Below, piece by piece: positions 23,101 through 33,300 of a stretch of DNA of 64,000 bases; position 1 is the stretch's first letter, and each line of letters opens with the position of its first letter. Source of the DNA: Paracyclopina nana. Lineage: Eukaryota; Arthropoda; Copepoda; Cyclopoida; Cyclopettidae. Location: contig JAGUCH010000002.1 of assembly GCA_019096065.1 (NCBI GenBank), positions 11,296,501 to 11,360,500 on the forward strand. Reading direction: 5' to 3'. A program made the position numbers and the translations under genes. Below the pieces are notes generated by a model. That model saw only the letters and a program-made list of their open reading frames with translations. It had not been told where the DNA came from and did not search any database.

Positions 23101-25645
23101 CATTACATTAAAAATTGTTTAAATGAAATGTACACTAATTCCAAATAATATACACTTTTAATTGTGATTTTAATTACCACTTTATTTTTGTTTTCTTCAT
23201 AAGTTATTGTATATTTTATTTATATTAAATCTCTACTCTTCCAATTTAGTAGGTATCTATTTTATCCCTACTAAGCTACTTTTGCCCATCGCGAATCGAT
23301 ACCATCTAATTCTCCATAAAGTACATCATAGACTGTAGCCAATCAGTCAATTAACATGAATTTCAACTAAGCAAAAATTGTATATTTTTTTTCCACGAAA
23401 TCTATACTCTTCTAATTTAGTAGTCACCTACTTTATAACAACTTTGCAATTTTGGCCAGTAGCGAATTGAAACCAACTAAATTGCCATGAAACCCATTAA
23501 AGACTTGAGCCAATCAGTAAACTGTTCAGAGATGGCTCTGCTTGCAATTCAATAATTTGTGAAAATGTTCTTATCTACAACTTTTAGTGGTTTTGAGATT
23601 TCAAAAATCCTCATTAATAGATGTTGTTTAGAACAACATGAAAAGTGAGTTAGTAAGTATCATGAACCTCAGTTTTTATACAAAAAACTGAGATTTTTAG
23701 AATATTTCAATATTTTTTTACATGTACCACAATCACTTTAGTCCACTCTATTTTTTCAAAATCAGAACTTTCTATATGTCTAAAGACCTACATATGAAAT
23801 GGGTCATTAGAGTGGAGACAGCCTGCAAATTTCAGGCTCACATAAAAATTCAAAACATTATGTAACATAGTTGTTTTTCAGGATTTGTATGCATTGTATC
23901 TTGTTAATTAGTTGTGAATTAAAATCAGTCTTATATCCCCCTTTAATGTATTTGTAATACATAAAAGTGGGGAAAAAAGGTAATTAAGAAATCACATTTT
24001 TATCATAAAAATTGACATATAATTGGGATGAAATTGACATCAGAATTCACAATGCCAGATAAGAACATCATTCCCCTTTGATTTAATGTACTTGTTAATT
24101 TTTTAAAAAGTATAGTACATACCTATAAAACAAGAAAAATTGACAATAAATAGCTATAAAATAGGCATAGCAGATTCGAAATTTGTCAAAAAAAATATTA
24201 TTTTTAAATAAGTCTTTTATTACATGAAAACACTTTTAAAACAGATTCAATACTATTAATTTATAAATTAAATTATAAATACTATCTATAATAACTTATG
24301 AAACAAAAAAATTCATGTATTATTTTCACACACGCATACCATAGGATAAAATAAAAATGAAATTAAGTTGATAGCGATAAGTTTTAGAGATCAGGATTTT
24401 GCAAAAATTTTATGAAACGGTTGCGTTACGCTTTTAGGTATATTCTTGTAACAAGAATACCGATCAAAAATACGTACTAAATTAGGATCAAATCGGTATG
24501 GTTTGCGGATTTGTTTTGTGGGGGTTGCACTAAGGAATTTTTTGTCAGTCCTCTTGGATAATGGAAAAATGACCTTTAATGCTACCTTTGCTCATTAGCA
24601 TAATGCATTTTTAGATTTGGTTCCTACCAGCAAAATTGGTCGCACAAGAGATATTATTGCGTGCAATTTCCGATTGAAAAGGCTCGAACAGTCAATCATG
24701 CCTGAAAGAAAAGACATCTGATTGATCTTTTGAAGTATGATGCTTTTGTGGCTTTTCCAGCTGGATTACTAGAATAGCATTATTCCACAAGAGCAACCAA
24801 TTTCAGATTAGCTTCTGTTAAAAGGTGGAAATGTACTGAGCATCCTATTTTTAAAGAGCCTCTTTCTTTGTCATTCAGTATTTTTTAATGCCAATCGTTG
24901 ACATTTTTCGACAAAGTCTATAAATGCGCCGCTGGCTTTCGTCAAAAGAAATTGCTTTCTAAATATCAAAAAAACTATTCTCGTCTTTTACAGGCAATCA
25001 GCACAATGCTGCCTACTGTTTTGTCTCCTTGGCAAACTTGTTTTGCTGCTACCTTTCAATGGCACTTGTCTTCATTCCAAAAATCATCTTCATACGACAA
25101 CATGCTCACGATCCTCGAGAGAAAGAGGACGACGAAAAGGAGAATGCTGAGCAAGAGGTCAAGTACAAAGAGCTACTCAAAGCTAATGAAGAGCTTCAGC
25201 GAAAAGTCACTGACGTAATTAAGATCCACGTAGTGCTTATAAGTAGTGCAATTTAACATTATTTCGATTGCAGAAAGAGCAGAGATTGGCCATCCTCAAA
25301 AAACGCATCGCCGACAAAAAGGAGCAAGAACTTGCCACCAAAAATGAAGGTAGCGCATCCGCGCTTGAGAACCAGGACAACAACAATTTCGAGTCCTCCA
25401 AAATGGTTTGCCAAGTCAGCTCTGATGGGCTGAGGAATCGGACTCATTTAATTCATCAAAATAGCCACTTGTCACCAACGCTGATGGATCATCACGAGGA
25501 CTCGTCCTCGGCCAACAATGCGCAGAGTGCTGTGAGTGACCTCGAAAGAACTGCCAGCCTCAGAGGAATCACCGTACTGCGAGGCCATGTGCCCAAGCAA
25601 AAGGCTCAAGGATTCGGAGACGAACATGTGGAATCGTACCTTTAG
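17182..25645 (+). CDS. GABBR1: GABA-B receptor subunit 1
   Basis: Twelve exons: 17182-17322, 17381-17479, 17539-17711, 18601-18733, 19432-19797, 19863-19995, 20046-20173, 20236-20838, 21636-21843, 22451-22618, 24994-25214 and 25274-25645, giving 914 residues. It is a class C GPCR that binds GABA and pairs with subunit 2. There is a signal peptide at 1-19 and a Venus flytrap from about 25 to 470. GABA-site positions are kept: S108 in 'AGCSTVC', S131 in '[12 protein letters not shown]' and E335 in '[11 protein letters not shown]'. These point to subunit 1, which binds agonist. Seven helices follow from about residue 480. '[20 protein letters not shown]' is the arthropod-type TM6 region. A coiled coil (about residues 755-805) spans exons 11 and 12. 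No sushi domains and no RSRR retention motif are seen. Intron 10 (2375 bp) and intron 8 (797 bp) carry repeats. Confidence 0.95.
17712..18600 (+). other. GABBR1 intron 3
   Basis: An 889-bp intron between GTAATC and the TATGCTTGCAG acceptor. I see no repeat pair, RNA gene or extra exon in it. Confidence 0.5.
18734..19431 (+). other. GABBR1 intron 4
   Basis: A 698-bp intron with a short TG-repeat (GCGTGTGTGTGTC, near 18858) after a CTTTCTC tract. Nothing else recognised. Confidence 0.5.
21046..21584. mobile_element. Palindromic MITE in GABBR1 intron 8 (family P, copy 1)
   Basis: The ends are inverted copies: CTAACCCAAACTATTTACAA at 21046 against the reverse complement starting CTAACCCAAACTCTTTACAA at 21584. 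Similarity continues inwards (TTTTCTGAAA, TTCATTTGG, AATCCTGGCC, and a CCCCCTCT block). The element is almost wholly a self-complementary hairpin of about 540 bp. It may be flanked by TA dinucleotides, but the exact boundary is uncertain. A relative lies in VPS13D intron 4 at about 48930-49350. Confidence 0.65.
21844..22450 (+). other. GABBR1 intron 9
   Basis: A 607-bp intron with several GAGCGAG/AGCGAGAGG words near 22130-22160. No repeat family or gene recognised. Confidence 0.45.
22619..24993 (+). repeat. AT-rich GABBR1 intron 10 with a tandem 171-bp repeat
   Basis: This 2375-bp intron is visibly more AT-rich than everything around it, especially 22800-24400. Two diverged tandem copies of a 171-bp unit start at 23227 (AAATCTCTACTCTTCCAATT) and 23398 (AAATCTATACTCTTCTAATT). 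Both contain TTAGTAG, TTTTGCCCATCGCGAAT or its diverged counterpart, and GCCAATCAGT. A weaker pair of CCCCTTTAATGTA-like segments lies at about 23936 and 24075. The composition suggests inserted DNA. No coding frame. Confidence 0.5.
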
Positions 25646-26970
25646 ATATGCTGTCACAGACCTACTTCTACGTTCGATTGTGCACCATGGCAGATAAAGG
25701 AGAGTAAGGGGAAATTGGAAAAAGTTGGGAGAAGAAGAGGAAAACCATTTTTAGAAAGGCTTTATACTATAACTATGGGAAAAACCCTGCGAGATAAAAA
25801 TGGTAATTTAAAAGCCTTGATACGCGGCCCAAAGTGTTCTGATGGTGTAATACAAAATAATGTTGGTTTTATGTACTACAGTATGTAAACGTCAATTTTA
25901 TTTATAAGTGTATACTTACTAGGAAAATTCTATAGACGAGTCGGCAATGCCTTGCCTGCTTATTAACTAGCAAAGCTTTTTCCCCATAGAGAGGCCGCGC
26001 GGCGCTTTGACTTCTTTTCACAAGCAGAGGCCTATTTTTGTGCGCTTTGAATAGAAGCCTGTAATTGGCTCGTTGATGAAGCCATTTTCGGCTCAAAGGC
26101 CATGTATACTAGTTTTACGCAACTCTAGCTATCATGGTATCAGTGTAACTTTAGAGGGTATCCTTTGCTTTGATGGTCCCACAAGGATACAGTTAGCATA
26201 TTCCACCTCCCGTGGGCCAGTCTTGCAATTCCACCAGTGCATTTGTGTGACTGAAATTGAAAGCATTAGCAACAGGCGTACTGTACTTGCAGCGTCACGT
26301 GCTTTCTGCAAAAAAACTGTACACATAGGCTATGTTGCTCCATGTAGCAGTAATTTGATTGTGAAACTACCAATAATAGACTCATCTGTTGCCTACCTAA
26401 ATGCTTTCTTCCTCGAATATGCTTGTTGTGTTGAAAAACAAATTGTACTGAATAAATGCGAGAGTCAGCTAGCATCTTCGTGATGATGCGATAATAAGCA
26501 ACTTTGACGGCCATTTAATCCCTCAAGGAAAGCACGCCGTAGTCAGCTCACAAATTGCTATTCAGATCAAGCTGTTTAGGCAGCAAATTAAATCGTGATG
26601 CCTTGATCAAAATCGATCCACGCTACCAAATCGGTACAGAAAGTCTCATCCAAATGAATAAACTAAAAGTAGTGTGTTGCGCAATCCGTGGAAGATGGGT
26701 GTTTTACAGGAATAGCAAATTGCTGCGCAAGGTTTGTCTCGTTTGGTTGATGCGTATGCTGTAAATGGAGGCAAATGTGTAGTACCGTAGTAGTAGTAAA
26801 CGCGGATAATTTCAGGTAGAAAGCAGCCGCGCTCTCTTGACGCTCTCGGCGACAGAAGAGCCTTTTAAGGGTCCACTTTTGCGAGGCTGCAGTAGCAGAG
26901 TCCGAGTCGATGGAGAAGCACGATGATTCCATACCTCCGCCACAATAACTAAAAGGTTAATATAGCAACG
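25646..26970. other. GABBR1 3' region and upstream region of the small membrane-protein gene
   Basis: About 1.3 kb without a recognised exon. The left part is probably the GABBR1 3' UTR. The right part (26500-26970) should hold the promoter of the next gene. No TATA or repeat is clear. Short frames on both strands show no domain. Confidence 0.45.
26451..26456 (+). terminator. Polyadenylation signal AATAAA for GABBR1
   Basis: A candidate hexamer 806 nt after the GABBR1 stop. The intervening 25646-26450 has no recognised exon and is best read as a long 3' UTR. A further AATAAA occurs near 26657. Confidence 0.35.
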
Positions 26971-27327
26971 ATGGCCAAGGCGGCTGCAGTAGGTAATTGG
27001 ACCGACTTTTTCCAGATGTCCAAGGAAGCCGTCGCAGCTGACTCCTCAGCCAGCATTTTCCTCATCGTGAGCATTGTCGTGTGCATCCTCATCGTTTGCT
27101 GCTGCGGTGCCATTTGGTGGGACCTGCTCGATTGCAGCTCGTACATGGTGGAGCTGAGGCAGGAGCGGATCATCCGCCAGACTCTGGAGAAGGAGCATAC
27201 GGAAAACGACCTTGGCGGTGGTGAGGACAATAAAGAGCACCACACGATCAAGATAACGCTGCCACTGAGGCAAAGCTCAACCGCAGATGCGGAACCCACC
27301 GTCACATATATTGTGCAGCAATGTTGA
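26971..27327 (+). CDS. Small single-pass membrane protein, function unknown
   Basis: An uninterrupted 118-codon frame with GC-rich third positions like its neighbours. Residues about 29-50 form one hydrophobic helix (IFLIVSIVVCILIV) that runs into CCCGAIWW, a cysteine cluster at the membrane edge that could be palmitoylated. The remainder is a charged cytosolic-type tail (ELRQERIIRQTLEKEH) ending TYIVQQC. There is no clear cleavable signal peptide. I do not recognise the family. Its stop codon is 4 bp from the VPS13D stop on the opposite strand. It could be the last exon of a longer gene, since the start was chosen only as the first ATG. Codon quality rather than homology supports it. Confidence 0.6.
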   Translation: MAKAAAVGNWTDFFQMSKEAVAADSSASIFLIVSIVVCILIVCCCGAIWWDLLDCSSYMVELRQERIIRQTLEKEHTENDLGGGEDNKEHHTIKITLPLRQSSTADAEPTVTYIVQQC

Positions 27328-27331
27328 CAAA

Positions 27332-30300
27332 CTAAACTTGATCATCATCATTATTGGTAGTCGTGTCATCAATCACAGCCTGGGTCGTCTCGTCAAACAC
27401 GTTTCGCGCGTAGTTGATTTTCTGCGTCACAGTGCGAGCAATCCGTTCGTTATCACAGCGAATTTGCGGCCTCGTGTGGGCGCTGTTCGAGTCCAACTTG
27501 CCCACCAACTCGATGTAGTACTTGGCCTCCTCCGACACCGTGCCGGGCAGCGACAGGGTGCGAGCGCACACCAAATCACCGTGGCTGATGTCCACCATCA
27601 CGCGGATGCTTTTCGAGTCCACTGCACCATTTGAGGCCGAGGCCGCGGCCTCCTCAGCGTGGCTGGCAAAAACGATGACGCGAGCACAGGAAATGAGCGC
27701 CTGGAGGTTCTCCTCCGATCCAGATCTTAGAAGCTCGTGTGCCACGAACACTTCGGTGAAGTCTCCGCTGTTGATCTTGAAGAGGAGCTCCTGGCCCAAA
27801 GCGTCAGCCCTGGAGTAAATGGGCATTACGCCACCAGGACCGATGACCAGGCGAGGCGGCCGCATTCTCGACGGGAGCTCACGGCTTTTACTCCGACTCG
27901 ACTCTTTCACGGCTGTAGCAGCTCCGGTGGCCAGGTCCAAAATGCCAAGAGCTGGCTTGCTGAACGTCCCAATGAAGCCCCAAGTGAGGCCGCTGAAAAA
28001 GCCAGACACCCCGTCATTGGCCACGCCGTCATAGGTCTCCGTGACGACAGAGGTGAGACCCTGCACCACCCCGAATCCCAGACCCTTGAGGCCATCCAAA
28101 AGGTACTCCTTGCTCGTATCTCCGCGCTGACGCCTGAGCATCAGCCGCTTCTCGTTGTACTTGTCATACACGGTGGCCTTGCTGATGCCATAGGACAGGC
28201 TGCCAGTCACCTTGGCGGCAGAGTTGGCGGCTCCGTGGGCAACATTCTTGAGGAGGCCGCCAACATCCCCCTCCGAGACGAGGCCAGTGAAGCCCTCGCT
28301 GACATCGTTGAAGAAACCAATGGGGTTGCCCAGGAAGTCCGTCGCCCCCAGGATGAGCACGGCTTGCGAGAGGAGCTCATCGGCGTAGTGCTTGACCACC
28401 GCATTGGTGAGGAAGGTGATGGTCTCGAACGGGTGGACCCGCACAAAGGGGTCGAGGTCGATGAGGGCGTCCTCGAAGGCGATCAAGGAGAGGCCGAGCT
28501 TTCGCTTCACCGCCACCAGATCCTCGGCCAACTTGTGCGACTTGGTCACACTCAGCTTGATCTGATTGAGGGCCAACTTGAGCGTTCCGAAATAAAACCG
28601 CTTGGCCGTTCTCGTCGACACGATGAGCGCGTGCTGTGCATCATATGCACTCTCATCCATGCGCTCCATTTCCTCATCGGATCGGGTGATGCCGGAGAAC
28701 TTGAGCACTTTGCACAGCAGCTCCTCCTCCACGTTCAGGCTGATGTTCTTCACCTGCACCATCATGTGCTTGTAGATTTCCGCGTTGTCGTGGCTCGAGT
28801 TGCTCTTGTTCACGCTGAAGCTGACGGCGGGCATGTGGCGATATTCGTCATTCTTGTTCGCAGGGGACACGAACAAGACCACGGGAGACTGCGCACCCGG
28901 GATCTGGTTGTCGATTTGCATGTTTTGCACGCTGCCATCGAGCAGAGTGCTCTCCTCGCTGCGCTGGTACTCAAGCATGACATTGCTCATGAAGGCATAG
29001 ACGAGCTCCTCTTGGTGAGGCTCGCGGCTCACGAGGCTGAAGCCGATGCCGTGCTTGGCCTTCACGAGGATCTCGAGTTCGTCCGCAACAGCCTGCCCTG
29101 GTGGAGGCAAAAGCTTGCTTTTTTGGCTTGTGTCACCTAATACCATCCAACTCCTGGCTTGCTCCTCCACTTTGGCGAAGGGTTTCTGCTGGAACAAAGG
29201 AGGTAGGAAGAAGTTAGCTGGAGCTGGCTGATTCGATTTCATTCTCCCCACCACCAGCGAGATGCTTACATTAGAGGGTCTGTTGACGTCTATGACTTGA
29301 AGTACTCGCGTGGGTCCGTCGGTCGTTACGCGGACACAAAGGCTGCCTGAGCCAGGACGAAGCCTTTGCCTGGATATGGACTGCTCAATGGGGATACCCG
29401 AGGGCGTTCGTTCCATGCTCACCGGCTGCGTCGGGCCCAAGATGACATCACAACCTGACCAATAGAAAAAATGGAGAAATTCAAGGAAAGTTCCCTAATA
29501 AAGAAAACTCATTTTTTCTCCTCAAGAAAGTCAGGAAGCTCTAGCTGCTGTTATTTTCTTAACATGCGAGTACAAAAAGCCTTTAAGGTAAGTTTAGCTG
29601 GCATGTCCTTGGCTGGTTTTAGGCCACCTAAATGTGGGAAAACTCTCTTTAGAATTGAAAAAGAAGTGTCTAATTTCGTAATGTCCTTTGAAATGCGTGC
29701 TATATTCTTTTATGCTCCTACAGAGAAAAGAGGTTGAAAGCAACAACAAAAGAGGGAAATCATTGTCTCTCACGCTTAATTACAGAATGACAATCTAAAA
29801 AGCTTTTTTTCATAACATCTGCTACTTTCTTTGCGTTTTTCACATCAGTAGAAATTGAAAGGAAGGAAGCGAGAAAAAAGGAAGGAGTCAATTTCAATTG
29901 AGTCAACTCAATGTTGATGAAAAAAATAGTTATCTAAAAATGATGAAAAGACGAAAATGGAGAAAGCTGCCAAGTGATGAAAAAATCAAGGAAGAAAAGC
30001 CAACTTGTAAACTGATAACTGCGCACTAGCAACTTGATTAAAAAGCTAATTAGAAGAACGAGTACAACTACTATTATAGCAGCACGAGTGAGCAGAGGTC
30101 TCACAGCAACCACTACATGGGCACAAAGGAATAAGTATCTTCTTTCACCTCTGCCATGGATACCACCTTTCTCCTTCCATGCTAGTGGTGCCACTAAACT
30201 AACGTGATCTGGAGCAATTTACCTAATACATCCTACCTAATTGGTCACGACTCCCCAAGAGAGAGCACAGAAAATCTTTCCCACATGCATTCTTACTAAT

Positions 30301-33300
30301 TTTAGGATACGAGCAGCATGTGAGTCTGCCATGGTTACGGAGTTGCAAAAATCCTGGAGTACCTTTCTTGAGTCCACGATATCCCTCATTTGCTTGAGCA
30401 TAGAGGCCTCGATGAGAGCACATGAGTCGCCCATCCTCGGTGAACCTCCACCTCTGCGTGAGCTGCCTTCTCTCGTCCGGTTTCCTCAGCATCAAGGGCA
30501 CATATGTATTGGGTTGGACTGCGGGTCCAGCAATGTCCAGGACCAAGCCATTCCTCATGACATCATCCTGGTGGGAGCGAGAGGGGTCCTGCGGAGGTGA
30601 GCTGCCCTCGTGCTGCAGCATGCCATTCGAGGTCATCCTCCACAACTGGCTGCGTTTGCCGGCCTCCTTGGAGGCCAGAAAAACCTTGCATCCTTCAACG
30701 TCGAACACCAAGTTGTCGGACTGATTGTTTTCCTTGAAACTTTCCGTCATTGCGATGTAGATGAAGTTCTCGTAGGTGAGCTGCGATCCCTCTCCAATGA
30801 CGTTCATGTTATAGGTGGCCTCGGAGCCTCCCGGGGCACAGCAGGTGATGTGAGGCGCGAGCGAGGGCTCGTCCCAGGCAAAGGGCAGCGACTGCTGCGG
30901 CTTGACAATGGTCTTGAGGGTCTCGTCGTTGACTCCACTTTGGTGGCAGGTCACGGCCACCTCCGCGAAATTGTCAATTCTGAAGGGAGGCGGAAAGTTG
31001 GCCGCGTCTGTCAGCACGATGCAATATGTGGCCGGAATGAGGCTCACCTCCACACGGATGAAAATAGACCTGCCACTCTTCTCCCTGACAGCCACGTGGA
31101 ACGAGTCGACGCGATCGATGGCAAACCCACCTGACCACATGGTCACCGAGGAGGACTCGTTGCTGACCAACCGCAGGCAGAGGAGCTGCTCGCGGTCCAG
31201 CCGCGGCCAGTGGAAGGCCAGGCAGGACTGCGGGTAGGCTTGCAAGTGGCTGGCCTCGGCCTCGAGGTCGTGGAAGGTGGAGGCGAAGCAGTGCTGCGAG
31301 AACTGCATCTTGAACTGGGACTGGTTGTACACCTGGAACCGGGGCGATAAGGTGATGATGAGGGTGTCCCGGTAGCGCCCTTTGCCCACGCGCACGTCGA
31401 TGCCGATGATGTAGACCCGGCCCACGCGCCGCGAGTCGTTCGGGATCACTGACAACTTCCGCACCCTTGAGCCCGGGATCAGCGGGAAGGAGCGGCACCA
31501 TTGCGGGGTGCCATCCTTGTGGAGGCCTCCGCCAACCCTCATCATCAGCGTTGAACTGGACGTTTCGGACACCTCGCTGAAGGAGAACATGAGGGGCGCC
31601 GCCAGCCTTGCCATTTCGTTCTCCTCTTCCTGGCCCGGGGCATCAATGGAGGATCCTTCTTGCCTGAAGATCAGTGGAAGACCAGTCTTGTTCACCAGCC
31701 AATGCTTGGCAAAGAGGGAGACCTTGACAGCTCCGCCGAGGACCGGCTCGACTCTGGCTGTCAAATCTAGCCGCCGGTTTTGGCTATCTCCCACTTCCAG
31801 CTTCAGCTCGAAACCGTGACGACCTGGCGGAAGCAAAAGCTCCGCAGCTTTCGGATACAAATCCAAGGAGAACTCGAGGCGCACGTTCTTTTCAATATCA
31901 GCCTGCAATCGGATGCATATTTTTAGAAAATCGTTATAGCACCGATACAGTCTGATTCGGAGAATTGTAAACACTTTCAAAAAACATTGGATGTGTTAGA
32001 AATACAAATCGAAGATCAGATTTTTAAAATATCTATTTTGATAATATACAGTCTGTTTCAGAGAATTCTAAGCATTTTGAAATCAAAAGTTTGTGTTACG
32101 TTTTTGATAAATGCGGGACGTAATGGATATCGTTGGAAAGCTTGAATGTTTTGCCATCTGTTTTGTAGCAATGAAAAAATCCAAAATAAAAGTGAAAAAG
32201 ATAAAAAAAATTAAATAATGTTTCTCAGGCAACTTCACCTATAAAGAGCAAAAGTGCAATTTTCACCTGCTGAATACAGCTAAAATCAAATCTATTCATA
32301 TTAAAATAATTCACAGGTGAACCATTTGTTAATTGTAAACTGAAAAGAACAATGTGTCATCACAAAAAAGATTAAGTCAAAATTGGCAATTTTTCAACAA
32401 TTTGAAATTACGCATTGTTTGATAGAGGTCAAACTAAGTCGAGTTATTTAATGTTGCTGGCATTTGCCGTTTTGAAAGCAATTTTTAAAGCAAAAAATCA
32501 AGAAGATCAATCAAACAAATTATAATTGTAATTGAAGTAATACTTTTTTCATGATTGCAAAAGGCCAGCTTTGGCATTGCATTACATCTGCTTGCCCCAA
32601 CATGTCCAAAAACTGACAGGGCGAGGCAAGCAGCCAAAGGGAGGGAGGTATGACCCCAAATGCGACTGACTTCATGAAATGTCATATCAGTGAAGACATT
32701 TAAGGTCAAAAGGGCCAGCAAAGTGGCCTTGGAGGGATGCTTGTCAAATCAGCCTTCTATTAGTACTATCACGTAACACAAATAACTTGATCCTGGGGCA
32801 AGCAGACACTTGGGCTGACTTTTGACACAAACTGCTCTGTCAGGGGTCAGAGACAGAGCCAAAGAAGGTTCTGAAGGCCGAAAAAGCCAGCTTTGACACT
32901 GGATTACACCTGCTTGCCCCAACATGCCCAAAAACTGACAGGGCGGGGCATGCAGCCAAAGGGAGGGAGGTATGACCCCTAAATCACTTGAAATCATCAA
33001 ATGTCATGTCAGTGAAGACATTTAAGGTCAAAAAGGCCAGCAAAGTTGCCTTGGAGGGATGCTTGGGTCTGAGACAGAGCCAAAGAAGGTTCTGAAGGCC
33101 CAAAAGGACAGCTTTGGCATTGCATTATATCTACTTGGGCAAGCAGACACTTGGGTTGAATTTTGATGTAAAAACCATCTTAAAATGAGTCCATATTGTA
33201 TTGAGGTTCAATTTTATGCTTTTCCAGTGAAAGTGACTTTTCAAGCCTAGAAATCAGGAAAACGGGCGTTTTTCTGTTTTTTGTTGCTCAATCAAAATTG

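Noticed and set aside
27737-29140. A 467-codon open frame on the plus strand
   Set aside because: It is antisense to VPS13D exon 10 in GC-rich coding sequence. Its His/Glu/Val-rich product has no family resemblance.
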